DNA of 64,000 nt, from NCBI RefSeq assembly GCF_047675955.1, contig NC_132904.1, positions 57,655,435 through 57,719,434 of the forward strand. Reading direction: 5' to 3'. This DNA is from Chlorocebus sabaeus (taxonomy: Eukaryota > Chordata > Mammalia > Primates > Cercopithecidae). A program made the translations under genes and the position numbers. The notes under the pieces were generated by a model that saw only the letters and a program-made list of their open reading frames with translations, was not told the origin of the DNA and did not search any database. Below, piece after piece: positions 51,681 through 63,719 of the stretch (position 1 is the first letter of the stretch; every line of letters starts with the position of its first letter).

Positions 51681-51769
51681 TCTATTAATCTACAGAAAAG
51701 CCCTATTTTTTTTTTTAATATAGCCTACCTTCTTCCACCTAGCCAGGTGCTTTAAGGGAGTCTGACTTC

Positions 51770-52140
51770 TTTCCCAGATCTTGGAGGTCAAAACTAATTA
51801 GTCCAAGGCAGTTGTGGTAAAACCATTCTTCTTTCCAGTGTTAGGTTTAGGATGGAGCACCTGACATAATTAGGGCTAATGAGACATGAAGGAAAGTCTA
51901 TAGAGGGCTGCTGAATAAGGTGCCTCACTATTACAAAGAGAATGCTATAGTCAAACTGCCACGAGCCAGAGAGGATGACGAAATGCACAGGGAAAGGCCC
52001 AGGCTTGAGTGCTCCAATACAGTGGACCCAGAATCTTGGCGATTCACCCCTTGCAGTCCTCTTCTTCTGCACTTACTGTTAAGGAACTAATTCATTCCAT
52101 ATTATTTAAGCTACTTTGAGGCAGTGTTTTCTGTCACTTA
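51770..52140 (+). mobile_element. Old LTR-like repeat, probably MLT1 group
   Basis: CAAGGCAGTTGTGGTAAAAC, TTCTTTCCAGTGTTAGGTTT, GGGCTAATGAGACATGAAGG and TTATTTAAGCTACTTTGAGG resemble an old MaLR-type LTR. Family uncertain. Confidence 0.45.
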
Positions 52141-52570
52141 CCTTCAAAGGTTTTTATGTCAGTCTGGGTTCCTAGTTGCCAATAACAGAGCTCACTAGAT
52201 AGTTTAAACAAAATGTATGAAAGAATATCCTGGAGTGAATCAGGTTTGGGGGTCAGGTAGCCAGAAACAATATCCATGTTCTGTCAGCAGACAGCTTCAA
52301 TGCTGCCTCTACCACTCCTACCACTGCTGGGTGCAGCACAGCAATTCACAGGGACAGAGGTGGGCACAAGATTCCCCACTGGCAACTTTACCTCTGCCTC
52401 CTCTGAAAGCAAAATTTCCCTCCACCACCTTCACCGGAATTTGTTCTCTGCATTACTGGCTTCTTCATATCATTCTTTCCTAAGTTGAAGTCTCAGGCAG
52501 GAGGATAATGTTGACAAAGGTCAGGACTGCAAGGGAGGCTGAGTGTGGTAGCAGGGTTCACAAAGGGGAT
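52141..52570. other. No feature recognised
   Basis: Overlapping frames of 70 and 88 codons at 52217-52488 share the same bases and lack recognisable domains. Confidence 0.35.
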
Positions 52571-53105
52571 GCATTCATCATCTGTTGTTATGTAACAAAT
52601 TACCCCCACAATGGACAGCTTAAAACAGCACATATTTATCATTTTATAGTTTCTAAGTGTCAGAAATTCAGAAGCAGTTTAGGTGCGTGGTTCTGGTTCA
52701 GGGTCTGCCGTGAAATTCCAGTCAACTTGCTGGCCAGAGCTGCATCATCTGAAGGCTTGACTGGGGCTGTTTTCAATAATGCCTACTGGTTGGCTATTGG
52801 CTGGAAGTCTCAGTTTCTCATCATGCAGGTCTCTCTACAAGGATACTGGGGTTTTCTTAAGAAATGGCAGCTGACTATTCCAGAGTGAGTGACGAGAGAG
52901 AGAAAAAAAGGAAAAGCAAGAGAGGGAGCTCAAGACATAAGCCACCATCTTTTATAACCTAATCTTATAAGTGATATGCCATCACTTCTGTTGTGTTCTG
53001 TTGGTTACACACACTAATCCTGGTGCCATGTGGGAGGGAATCACTCAAGGCAGCAAATGCTAGGACATGGGGATCACTAGCAGTTATCTTGGAGGCTGGT
53101 TTCCA
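52571..53105 (+). mobile_element. Dispersed repeat, copy 1 (family not named)
   Basis: Shares a long ordered set of blocks with 57405-58005: TCTGTTGTTATGTAACAAAT against TCTATTGCTGCATAAGAAAT, CTTAAAACAGCACATATTTA against CTTAAAATAACATATATTTA, and ATCTTGGAGGCTG against ATCTTAGAGGCTG near the end. I recall this as a common mammalian interspersed element but cannot name it safely. Confidence 0.75.
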
Positions 53106-53369
53106 AGTGAGAAATTCTTCAAACATAGGATAGAGTGTATTAAAGAAGCCTGATGCCCAGAAAGCATGAAAAATATGTATTGAAGCAGAGCTTTCCAATA
53201 TTTTTTACATTGTGGGAGACATGGAAGATGGTGCTCATTTTTCAGCATTCTCTGGTTAAAGGATGAATCTTTCTATGGCCAGAACAGCCCCACAGCTTTG
53301 GCCAACCTCGTTCTCTCCTGGTTACACCAATGGCAGAGGGGATCAATACCTTTTACACCTATAACCTGT

Positions 53370-54125
53370 TGATGTGCTAAAACATCCTAACTGATGCACT
53401 TCCTTCTTCCAATATTGCCTCCTACCAATTTTTTCCCCTCAGAGCAGCCATAGTGATCTTTTAATTCATGAGTTTAATCACGTTGACTTACTGCTTCAAT
53501 CCCAAATGGCTTCCAATAGCCCTGGAAATTAAGCCCAAACTCCTTTGTTTGATCTATAGTGCCAGCATAGCTGAGCTCCCTCTACCTTTCTGACATCAGT
53601 TTGTGCTACTCTCCCTCTTGCTCAGTTTGTCTCAGTCACATTGTTCTCTTTCTGTCCTCAAATGCAATCAGTTTGTTACTAACTCCCTGATGTTTCACTT
53701 GCTTCTTCCTCAACTTTAGGGACACCTTTTCTGCAGGCTCCTTACTTTTCTTTGCATATTGACCTATACATCACCTTTTCACAGAGCCTTCCATGTTGAC
53801 ACTATCTCGCTGCTCTATTTCACATCAATATCCTTCATATCACTTATCACTATCAGAATCTATCTTGCTCATTCCATTAAATCACAAATATTTATTGAAC
53901 ACTTGCTATATGTCAGAAATGGTTCAGGGTTCTGAGTATCTGTTTGCTTGTTGTTATTTGTTTGTTTTTGTTTTTGCTTACTCCCATCCCCCATTCCTTC
54001 TGACAACTAGGATGTTCACTCCATGAGGCTAGGGACCTTGTCTGCCTTGTTTGTCACCAAGAATCCAGCATCTAAGACAGTGCCTGACACATAGGAGGTG
54101 TCCAGTGAATAATTATTAAATGAAA
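53370..54125 (+). mobile_element. L2 LINE 3' end, sense, with a small insert
   Basis: AATGGCTTCCAATAGCCCTG, ACAGAGCCTTCCATGTTGAC, CTCCATGAGGCTAGGGACCT and the L2 end GTCCAGTGAATAATTATTAA. At about 53875-53938 a piece reading AATATTTATTGAACACTTGC is out of place and probably a MIR or antisense L2 insert. Confidence 0.82.
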
Positions 54126-55059
54126 GAAGGTGGATAGTGAAGGGCAACACTCAGATCCAGATGGGCTAGGGTACTCATGAGAGCATGGGTCAGGAGCTTA
54201 GCAAACACGTAAGAACCATGCTGTTATTTTCTTTTCTCTGGGAATAAAGTAATTGCTCAGTAATTCAGCCAAGCAAGTTTGTAGACAACAACTTGCCCAG
54301 TATTTGATGAAGAGCAGATTTGTTTTTTTTTTAAAATGCTTGTCTGGTGATTGAGTGACCTGGTATAATTTCAAGAAAAACCCTTAGGAGAAATATATCA
54401 AAACCATTCGATGATTTTGTCTGCAAATATGAAGATTCAAAAGCACCTGAGGAAGCTAATCTTTTCCTGCTGGCTGAAATGAAAACGCATTACCCTTGTA
54501 TGTAAAATTATAAAGCAACTGAGTTTAAAATGGAGAAGAAAACAGAAGGGCTTAGAAACAGGTCTGTAATTTTACGCCAAGTTTAAAATATCTTACCTTG
54601 AATTTGTATCCAAGATTTAGGTCCTTACTATCTGTGCTATCTAGTGTAATGGATGGAAACCTGGGCCAAGAGCAGTTCCCTGGACTACTGTCTTTGCTTC
54701 TTTCCAATTGCTTAAGGCTGATGAGTTGAGCACCTCCTGGCTAAATATGGCCTTAGCAGTCACTGTGTGCTCCTTAAATGTATAAGGTCAGGTTGTTACC
54801 TGCGGGGCCTCACATTAGCCATGTAAAAATTTTTTAATAAAATTATAAAACAATGCAAAGGGATGGAGAGAGTAATTCTATCTAGAAGAACTAGCCTATT
54901 ATTTGATCATGTGGCCATAAGAAATTTACTTACTATGTCTGGATAGAAGTATTTCCTTGGCAAAATAGCGTGTTTAACAAGACAGAACCCTTTTGGGCTC
55001 TAATAATCTAACGCTGAAGTTAGAATAGCTGGTTTCATATGTATTAGTCTCATCTTCCC
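54126..55059. other. No feature recognised
   Basis: AT-rich single-copy-looking DNA. Confidence 0.4.
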
Positions 55060-55165
55060 TACTAGACTATCATGGGGTAGGAATAATATCTCAGTCATCT
55101 CTCTATCCCAGAGCCCAGCGCCTGTGACCGTAGGAGGCATCCATTGAGTGCACATTGATTGGTCA
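55060..55165 (+). mobile_element. L2 LINE terminal fragment, sense
   Basis: CTACTAGACTATCATGGGGT, ATCCCAGAGCCCAGCGCC and AGGCATCCATTGAGTGCACA mark the last 100 bases of L2. Confidence 0.72.
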
Positions 55166-55794
55166 ACTAAAATTCATCTTTCTATCTTACTCTAATATTT
55201 TAGAATCTAGTAGAATTCAGCATTCCACATTGACAGACTTCAAACAATGGAGTTTAAAGGTATATATTAAATACCTGCAGAGAGATATTTCTAGCCTGGT
55301 ACCTTACTTTTGTGAATCCTGATGAAGGGCTCGAAGAGGGCCCTGCACCTCAATTTTACTTTGATGGAAATCTATCTGAAAAGCTTCCTCTTGTGAGCTG
55401 ATCTAAGCCCCTCGCACCTCCATGATCCTCCCTGAGTCTTAACACCTTAGACCTGTGAACATTAATGTAAATATGTATCTTGAAGATGTGTCTACGTGTG
55501 AGAATTGTGTGTGTGCATGCATGCAAGTTGTCTGTATCTCTCTGAGTGTGTGCTTGCGTGTTTTCTCCATTGAGAGCGAGTTTTCTATGCCCTGCAGAAT
55601 TCCCAGCCCAACCTCAGAAACCAGAAGTCTTCCTCCAAGTTACAAAGTTTATCCCAGAGAACAAACATAGATGGAGCTCATGTTTCTTGCTTGTCAGTCC
55701 TGGGTCTTCACTCCTTATTCCTGGAGGAAGGAATCTATTCATGAAGATTTAGATAGAGATGACCATGGAAAAGCTACCAGTCTCAGGGTTGTTG
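55166..55794. other. No feature recognised
   Basis: Mixed DNA, TG-rich around 55500-55560. Two overlapping short frames at 55455-55752 look like chance. Confidence 0.4.
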
Positions 55795-55820
55795 GGTTTT
55801 GTTTTTGTTTTTGTTTTTGA
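55795..55820. repeat. (TTTTTG)n microsatellite
   Basis: Four GTTTTT units, possibly an A-tail relic. Confidence 0.85.
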
Positions 55821-55964
55821 GTATTAAAAGATAGCAAGCAAGTTTGACATTTTCTACTGAATAGATAATGTTCTGTCAGAAAGACTGGTGCCTGGAAAGT
55901 TTTTTGCAGACACTTGCTTTAAGTTTATAACTTGCTTTGAAGAAAATGAATCATTTGTTTTTCA

Positions 55965-56011
55965 ACACAGACACACACAGACACACAGACACACACACAC
56001 ACACACACAGA
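55965..56011. repeat. (CA)n microsatellite with CAGA interruptions
   Basis: ACACACAG units, then about 10 uninterrupted CA units. A C-run of ten follows at about 56050. Confidence 0.92.
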
Positions 56012-56012
56012 G

Positions 56013-56359
56013 AACTATAAAATAAAAAATGATGGCCCAATAAGCTGTCCCCCCCCCCAAGTTTAAGTCATACCTGTCTGAGTGTCTGTACAATTTAAGC
56101 ACTAAGGTATAAGTGGGTCCAAGTCTAGGTTTCCAGAGACTATCCCGTGAATATTAATATTAATCTGGGATTTTCCACGAACTCAAAGTAGCCTAATATT
56201 ACACCACTAACACTGTTTCTGGGTCAGGATGACTCCTGAGATGAACGAAACTTCTATACACTGGAGAAGCTTCAGGTTACTTTTCTTGTCCCCCATCACC
56301 TCCACCTTTCCCCAGCACTTGCTGTTCTATTACAGAACTAGTGGGAAGGAGCCCATGTG
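56013..56359. other. No feature recognised
   Basis: Mixed DNA containing only the C-run. Confidence 0.4.
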
Positions 56360-56580
56360 TGGAGTTGTTGCTGTTCTAAGCACTTTACAAATAATAACTA
56401 ACTGATTCCTCAAAATAATTCTGTAAGGTAGGTGCTATTACTACATCCATCTTACTAGTAAGGAAACTGAAGCATGGAAGCACTTACTCAAGGTGAAACA
56501 GCCAACAATTAGGAGAGCCAGGTGTCAAACCCAGGCAGTCTGCCTAGAGACTGCTTTATTAACTGTGAAACCACACTATC
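56360..56580 (+). mobile_element. MIR SINE
   Basis: GCTGTTCTAAGCACTTTACA, CTGTAAGGTAGGTGCTATTA, AAGGAAACTGAAGCATGGAA and GTCAAACCCAGGCAGTCTGC: well-preserved core in sense. Confidence 0.92.
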
Positions 56581-57404
56581 TGATGGACCAAACCCCTGTT
56601 GCAGGCAGGTTCTAGAAATGAACTTGTAATGTCAATATTAAATAAGATCACAGTTTTAAATAGGACTAAACTTTGGCAATTACGTATTTGAAGATTAATT
56701 TTAAGGATTATAACAAGGCAAATGTAAAAATGGAAAACATTGAGAACTTGTTGTAACAGCCCATGGACTATGATTTTTTAAATGTACTAATAAGAGCAAG
56801 GAAACTTCAATGATTTCTCTTCTTTTATCCTCTCATCTTGATATCTCTAGATACAGCGCTCCACCATCTGTCCATATATGCCTCAGCTATGTTGAATCCT
56901 GGGAATGGAATTCCTTAAAACTATACATAAAGAGACATCTGTAGCCCGTTTTGTGTGGTTGGAGGGGAGAGCAACTCCTCTGTATCCTCTGGTAGGTGAA
57001 AGCCCTGGACCTTGTAGCATCCTTTGTTAGTGATTTTACTTAAATTCTACCAGATTTTTAAAACAATATTCCTATGTAACTTTTTGCGTTTTCATGTTAG
57101 GTCATTGGGAAGTAAGGGAAGACAAGTCAAAGTTTTCTAGTGAGGCTCTGCTGAACCTGTGTTGTCTCTTCTAAGACATATTGCACATGTATCTTAAGAA
57201 ACAAGTAGAACCATGAAAATGAAAGGTTTGCTATAGTATCCTGTGGCATGTTGCTTTATACTATGATGTATCCTTGAACATATATCATTGTATTTCCTAC
57301 ACTCTGACTCTATTAAATGTTTTATTCCATTTAGAATCCCAAACATAGTCTTTGCCCAAAGTTGTCAACTATCTGCAACATACACTTGATTATTTTTCCC
57401 ATTG
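56581..57404. other. No feature recognised
   Basis: AT-rich DNA with no exon or repeat core identified. Confidence 0.4.
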
Positions 57405-58005
57405 AATTAATTATCTATTGCTGCATAAGAAATTATCCCAAAACTTATCAACTTAAAATAACATATATTTATTTACTCACAGTGTCTGTAGATCAGGAAT
57501 CCAAGGGTGGCTTAGCTGGGTACTTCTGGTTCAAAGTTTTTAGCAAGTTGTAGATGAGCTATAAGCCTGGGCTGTGGTCTCATCCGAAGGTTTGTCTAGG
57601 GGAGAATTTCCCTTCCAAGCTCACTTATATGATTACTTGGATGTTTCCATTCCTCACAGGCTGTTGAATTGGGCCATTGCCTGGAGAGCTTCTCTAGCAG
57701 GCCATTGGAGACCTTCTCCAATTCCAAGTCAAGTGGGCCCCTACACCGGAAAGCTCGCAACATGGCACCTGGCTTTCCTATGTCCAAGCAAGTAAGAGAA
57801 TGCCCAAGATGTTGAGAGAGATGGCATTCTTAGTTTTTTTGTAATCTAATCTTGGAAGTGACATCCCGTCACCTCTGTTGTATTCTATTTGCTAAAATTG
57901 AATCACTAAATCTAGCCCATAACTATATAGGGGAAGGGTTTACACAAAGGCCTGGATATCAGGAAGTGGGGGTCTTCGGGTGCCATCTTAGAGGCTGCCC
58001 ACCAC
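57405..58005 (+). mobile_element. Dispersed repeat, copy 2 (family not named)
   Basis: Homologous and co-oriented with 52571-53105. Distinctive shared parts include GAAGGTTTGTCTAGGGG (against GAAGGCTTGACTGGGGC) and TCTAATCTTGGAAGTGACAT (against CCTAATCTTATAAGTGATAT). The short frames here carry no recognisable protein. Confidence 0.75.
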
Positions 58006-59424
58006 ATCCAGTTAGAACAGTCATCCCAACGGTGGGGATTATTGATATTCAAGCATTTATAATCTAGTACTCCCCAAACTCCCCCTTTTTCAAGTCTTAC
58101 CCTTTGCATATTATGCAAATAAGATGGTTCAAGCAGCCACACCACACAATGTGTGAAGTACGCCTACCTCTACCACTGGTGTAGATTTCCAGGGAGAGCT
58201 TATGTTCCAATGAGTCCCTCCTGAATCCTGCTTTACCCCTGTAACCTGCTCCTGATAGGTTTTCTTTGCTTCTCGGTCTATGTTACCTCTTGCTGGGGAC
58301 TCTTTTCCTCTTCCTTCATGGTACTTTCACAAATAACACCAGGTCATTTTAGTTAACAGATTTCCACCGAAGGCTTGGAGATGATAGGAAGTAATTATAG
58401 TCTATAAAGGAAACACCCTCAAATTTAATAGAAGATATCACTGTTCCTTGAAATGTTTTCCCCACAATTAGAAATTTCTCACTGCCTGGGACCCTCTGTC
58501 TGTTTTCTGAGCACGGCTTCAGTGTAAACATTTTCTACTTTCTACTCAAAGACCAGATATGCCTACATACTTAGGGACAATGAGAAAAGTCAACCCTGGT
58601 AAAGGCACACAGTCTCTGCCATGCCTTTTCTCCAGTGATGGGTGCCTACTCACCTAATATTTACATAATCAAGTAGGACCATTCAAGTGTTGGTTAAGAG
58701 AATGTGCTTCAATGTGAATTTCTATGTCCATCTAGACAAAGGCACATTTTGCAACTTCTCTTTCTAAACATTTTTAAAGCTCTCTTTTTCCAGGCACTCA
58801 GTTATAAAAGTATGATCTTATTTAGAAAGAGGAAACTCCATTTTTATATAAATGTAAGGAAACAAACCTAGAAGCAAGACACAACCAACTGTTAGAGTAA
58901 TTCCATCTGAGGAGTGAGGTTATTTAGAAGCCCTATAGGAGGGGTCGTAGAAGAACTATGAAGTGAGACAGATTTCTACTTTATATAGTACACATATCTG
59001 TATATTTTAAAGAATAAAATGTATTATTTTTTGCCTTGGTCTTCAAAATTTAAGAATAAAGCATCCTGGCATTAAAGAAAAAGGAAGATCATGAACAAAG
59101 AAATAAAGGCCAGCTTCAAAATACTCTTCAGCAATGCCAAGTACTAGAAAATAATGGAACACTATATCACAGTTTTGATGGGAAAAGTTTATGGAAGAAT
59201 TTTGTCTTCAGTTATTTTTCCATACTTGATGACAGCAGAAAGAAATTCTCAGATATTCAATGGTTCAGCAGGTATACCATCCTCATATTCAGATGGAAGA
59301 AAATTGGTATATATGCACTTCTATGTCTTATTTCAGCTAACCAGGTAAAGACACAAAGAATAAAAAATTTATAATTCAGAGTATAAAATTATTAAAGAAC
59401 ATAAATATCAATATAAGAGAGGAT
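58006..59424. other. No feature recognised
   Basis: AT-rich DNA. The last few hundred bases may belong to the old L1M that is clear from about 59800. Confidence 0.4.
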
Positions 59425-59560
59425 TCATTGACCAAACAAAAAGTATTTATTGAATACCAATTATGTATCAGGCATACTTCTAGGATCTTAGTAAATAAAT
59501 CAGCAAATAAAACAAAGGCCTGTGCTCTTAAAGAGCTTTCATCTTAGTTACATAGTATGT
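59425..59560 (-). mobile_element. L2 LINE 3' end, antisense
   Basis: AAAAGTATTTATTGAATACC, TTATGTATCAGGCATACTTC and TGCTCTTAAAGAGCTTTCAT read as the antisense L2 terminus. Confidence 0.72.
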
Positions 59561-59799
59561 TGATTGGCCCATTAAAAAGAAGGATAACCAATAAAGGGAA
59601 ACCAGAGTATAAGGAACTTGACGTCCAAGTTATAATTTCCAGAATGACAATTTAGAGATAGATGTAAAAGTCTTTACTAAACCAATGAAAATCATACAGT
59701 AGTATATTACAAGAAAATGTTTAGACTATATTATGCATATTTTATTCTTGGAATATAATACTTATTAATAGCACATTTATTAATATTGTTCATCAGTAA

Positions 59800-62110
59800 T
59801 AGGTCAAAGGAAAAAAACAACACAATCATCCTGCAGATGCTCTAAAATCATCTCATAAAATTTAATATCCATTCCTTGGAAAAGTCTTAGAAAAGAAGCA
59901 AGAAAGGAAATTTCCTTAACACTAGGATTAATATCAAAATGTAGAGGCAACATTCTGAAAATTTAAATATCAGAAAAACTTCATTTAAAATTCAGAGACA
60001 AAAAATTATCCTTAATGTCTTCATTATTCAACATTACCTTGTAAATGTACAATGCAATAAAAGAGCCAAAGCTATAAAGTAAGCAGAAAAATATTTTACA
60101 AATCATTAATTTACTGATCTAGAAGTCCCAAGATATTTTTTTAAAAATTATTAGAGCTAATAAGAGAAGATAGGAAAATGTTCAGATGCAAGAACAAATA
60201 TAAAATATTAATAGTTGTTGGTGAAATCAATAATTCAGTCAAAATTATGATGGTGAAATTATTTTATTTATGCCATCAGAAATAATTAAGCAAATTTATA
60301 AATAACTCTGTGAAAAACAACTTAGAGAATTGTGTGTCATCTATATGAAAATAATTAGAAAACATATGGAGAGATATAATAGCATCATAAATGTAGAGAT
60401 ATACTATGTTTATGAATGGGAATACTGAATATTATAAAAGAAATTATTTAATTCTTCTCAAATAATTTAAAGGTTTAATGTGACTGAAAGATTTTATTAA
60501 AAAGTTATTCTAATTCTTACTTGACAAAGTGAGAACATAGCTCATTTTAAAAAATATAGTTTTGAATAGTGAAAAAGTTTCAAAAAGATAATATAAAGTA
60601 AGTTGGAAAGGACAGTAAAGAGAGATTTGTCTTACAAGATAACAAAACATACAATAAACTTTCAGCTATCAAGATGGTGTGCATCTAGGGCAAGAACTGA
60701 CAGTTTGATCAACGAATCAATACAAACGTTTAGAAACTGACTTTCATACATGTAAGAATTTAATATACAGTTAAGTTTCTTGCATAAATCAATATGTAAA
60801 AAGCAGAGTATTCAATAAATAATGCTGGAACAATTGGTTATGTACTTGGGGAAAAATAAAGAGAAATCAAAATGACTTAGTGCTATGCTTAAAATTAAGA
60901 CAAAATCAAACTAAATCAAAGTACACTATTCTAGTAATGAAACTAGAATAAACTATAAATGAGCATTTTTAGGCTCCAGGAAGGAGAAATTGTTTCTAAG
61001 GATGAAATATATGGAAGAAATCACAAAGCAAAAATAATAAACAAAACCAAGTCAGTATGTTTAACTTCTTAAAAATCTAAAAACTGTTTCTCAAGAGTTA
61101 TTATGAAAATAAATTCTAAATATTTGACAAACTGGGGAATTATTTGTAGACAAAGAGTTAATCTTCCTTAAATGCTTTTAAAGATTGCTTTCAAATTATA
61201 AAGAGACACAGTATTACCTCAGTAGAAAATAGTGGATAAAGGATATGAACGGATAGTTCACCAAAGAAGAAGCATAAGAAGATTTTCCAAAAAATATGAA
61301 AAAAATAAAACGTTTGACCTTTTTAGTCATTAAACATATGGGTTAGAAATAACAATTAAAATGTTTCCTGAGTTTAAATATGAAAAAAAGAAAAGTTACA
61401 ATATTCGGTGAGGATTATACTAATACTAGATGCAATCTTGTCTGGAAAATAATTTTGGAAATGTATACGAAAGGAAATAGCTATATATTAATATCCTTTG
61501 ACTTAAATAATTCTAATGCTCTTAAAATAGCAGCTATTGTGGCTTGTGCCTGTAGTCCCAGCTACTCAGGAGGTTGAGGCAGAAGGATCACTTGATGCCG
61601 GGAGTTCAAGGCTGCAGTGAGCTACAGTCGTGCCACTGCATTCCAGCCTGGGTGATAGAGCAAGATTTTGTCTCTAACATTAAAATATCAAATAAAATAG
61701 CAGTTATTTGAAAAGTTTCATTGTCTAACAATAGGGAAGAATAGTTAAATGTTGATAGATTAATAATAATAATAGTTAAATGTTGATAGGTCAAATGTAG
61801 ATAAATAATATTGTACTTTTACCACAATTATAAATACTATTCTCAAATAAATTATTTAATAACATCAAAAAATATTCACAATGTAAATGAAAGATTGTTT
61901 ATGTTACATTATCATATTTGTGTGTATCTATGCACACACACCTACAATTACCAATGCATGTGTATATAGAAAAATAACTAGAGGAAAATACTTAAAACCT
62001 AATTTTATCTTTACAAATGGATTATGGATGGCTTTTCATTTATTCTCTTCTTTTTTGCAATTTTGAAAATACTAAGAATATTGTGTTTTTATAATAATTA
62101 AATAATTGTT
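59800..62110 (+). mobile_element. Old L1M LINE, ORF2 to 3' UTR, sense
   Basis: ATCTCATAAAATTTAATATC, CAAGAAAGGAAATTTCCTTA, AAGTCCCAAGATATTTTTTT and AGAAATAATTAAGCAAATTT follow the order of L1 ORF2. From 61700, CTAACAATAGGGAAGAATAG and GGATTATGGATGGCTTTTCA follow the ORF2 end and 3' UTR. About 2.3 kb, strongly decayed with no long frame, and interrupted by an Alu monomer at 61539. Confidence 0.8.
61539..61693 (+). mobile_element. Free Alu monomer (FLAM-like) with TSD
   Basis: A single Alu left-type monomer: GTGGCTTGTGCCTGTAGTCC, GAGTTCAAGGCTGCAGTGAG, CAGCCTGGGTGATAGAGCAA, then a short A-rich tail. The TSD is AAAATAGCAGCTATT (61524-61538) and AAAATAGCAGTTATT (61694-61708), one mismatch in 15. 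The size and monomer form fit an old fossil Alu monomer, truncated by a few bases at the 5' end. Confidence 0.9.
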
Positions 62111-62154
62111 GAAGAAGGGTAAGGGGATACTAGTAGAATACAGGAGTTTATGTA

Positions 62155-62290
62155 GTCATCCAACAAATATAACAAGCATCTACTAGTGCCAGGCATTGTT
62201 AGGTCCCCAGTATATAAAGGGTCAGCAAAACAGTCAGGTGCCTTTTGCTGGTGACTTCACAGTCCTTGTACCTCTCAAGATTTGTATTTC
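62155..62290 (-). mobile_element. L2 LINE 3' end, antisense
   Basis: CATCCAACAAATATAACAAG, ACTAGTGCCAGGCATTGTTA and TCCCCAGTATATAAAGGGTC form an antisense L2 terminus. Confidence 0.7.
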
Positions 62291-62899
62291 TGGTTTTCAA
62301 CCTCTTCTTTTCTAATATTATCTTAGTCAGAATAAATAGGTTGCATTTTTCTCATACTCAGCAAAAAAATTTAGCTTGCTTCCCCACAAAGAAAACCTAG
62401 CAACAATTCTCTTAACTTTCCATCTTTTTGCTCTAATAGGCAGCCCTCCCCTGGAGCTAACATTTTTCATGAAAGATGATTGTGTCATCAGCAGCAGCCA
62501 CATTGCTAAATGACACCTTCCTTTCTCTCTGATGTGTTACCAGCCCAGGAGCTCAAGTTAGCAGAAAGCTGTGCTGAGGCCTGGAAAAGAATAAACTGTT
62601 TCTTTTAAATAAGCTCTGAGATGGATTCTAGGAAGTGCTATCATAAGCTACTTCCCCCCACTCCAAGATTTTGCTGTTATTTCTACAATATAGTGTGTGT
62701 CTGTGTGTGATGCACTAGTGCACAGGTGCTATATACATATTATATAGGTGTACTAGATTTCCCAAATGAAACTTTACAATTTATGAAAGATATGATATGA
62801 AAGAAATTAACTTTCCTCATTGCCCTTTTGGTTACTGATTCACTGGGCAAGAATTTTAAAATACTATTTTTCCTGCAGTCGAAACAGCTTCTGTCAGCC
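62291..62899. other. No feature recognised
   Basis: AT-rich DNA with a short TG-rich stretch at 62692-62710. Confidence 0.4.
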
Positions 62900-63060
62900 A
62901 GTCATTCAACATGTAGTGAGAATCCCTTCTAATGATCCTAGCCACTGGGAAAATTGAGATGAATGAGGCATAGTCTTTACCCTCAACGCCGTTAGAGGGT
63001 TGAGCAGAGATGCAAAGATGCAGAGAATATTACAATACTGTGAGCTAAGGACCAGGTTTC
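62900..63060 (-). mobile_element. Possible L2 3' end, antisense
   Basis: CAGTCATTCAACATGTAGTG, GATCCTAGCCACTGGGAAAA and CATAGTCTTTACCCTCAACG resemble antisense L2. Confidence 0.5.
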
Positions 63061-63469
63061 AGAAGCTTTGGGAGGCAAAGAAGAGTTTATTTAATAAATT
63101 CTTTTAAAATATGATATTTGTGCTAAATTTGCAAAGATGTGTAGAAGTTTGAATGGCACACAAAATGAGAACGTACAAGAAGGAACATGTGAAAAGTTAA
63201 GGACCCCTGCAAGAACACCATAAAGTGTGTACCAGGGTAATTTGTTGACCTACTAATGGTTATCTTGTTTCTGCTTCTGTGAGAGAATTGGAAAGACTGT
63301 GAGTTCCCTGTGTTTTTCTCATTGTATTTCCCTCTACTCTCCCTACATTCTAAGAAGTTACCACACACTTATCTAAATCTTTTTTATACGAAAAGGTTAG
63401 AAACATGCTACTTACTAATAAACCAGAATAAGTTCTAGTGTTCTATAGCACTTTAGGACGACTATAATA
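63061..63469. other. No feature recognised
   Basis: AT-rich. An 81-codon minus-strand frame at 63123-63368 has no recognisable content. Confidence 0.4.
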
Positions 63470-63665
63470 AACAATAATTTATTGTATATTTTCAAATACC
63501 TAGAAGAGAGAATTTTGAATGTTCCCAACACAAAGAAATGATAAATGTTTGAGGTGATGGATATGCTAATTATACCGATTTGATCATTACACACTGTATA
63601 TATGTATTAAAATATCATACTCTATCCTATAAATACGTACAATTATTATGTCAATTATAAATTGT
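63470..63665 (+). mobile_element. L1M 3' UTR, sense
   Basis: CCCAACACAAAGAAATGATA, GTTTGAGGTGATGGATATGC and AAATACGTACAATTATTATG are a characteristic L1M 3' end. Confidence 0.85.
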
Positions 63666-63719
63666 AAGTCACTAAGAAAAAACATTTGAAAAATAGCTAT
63701 GGGTTATAAGGTTCATAGA

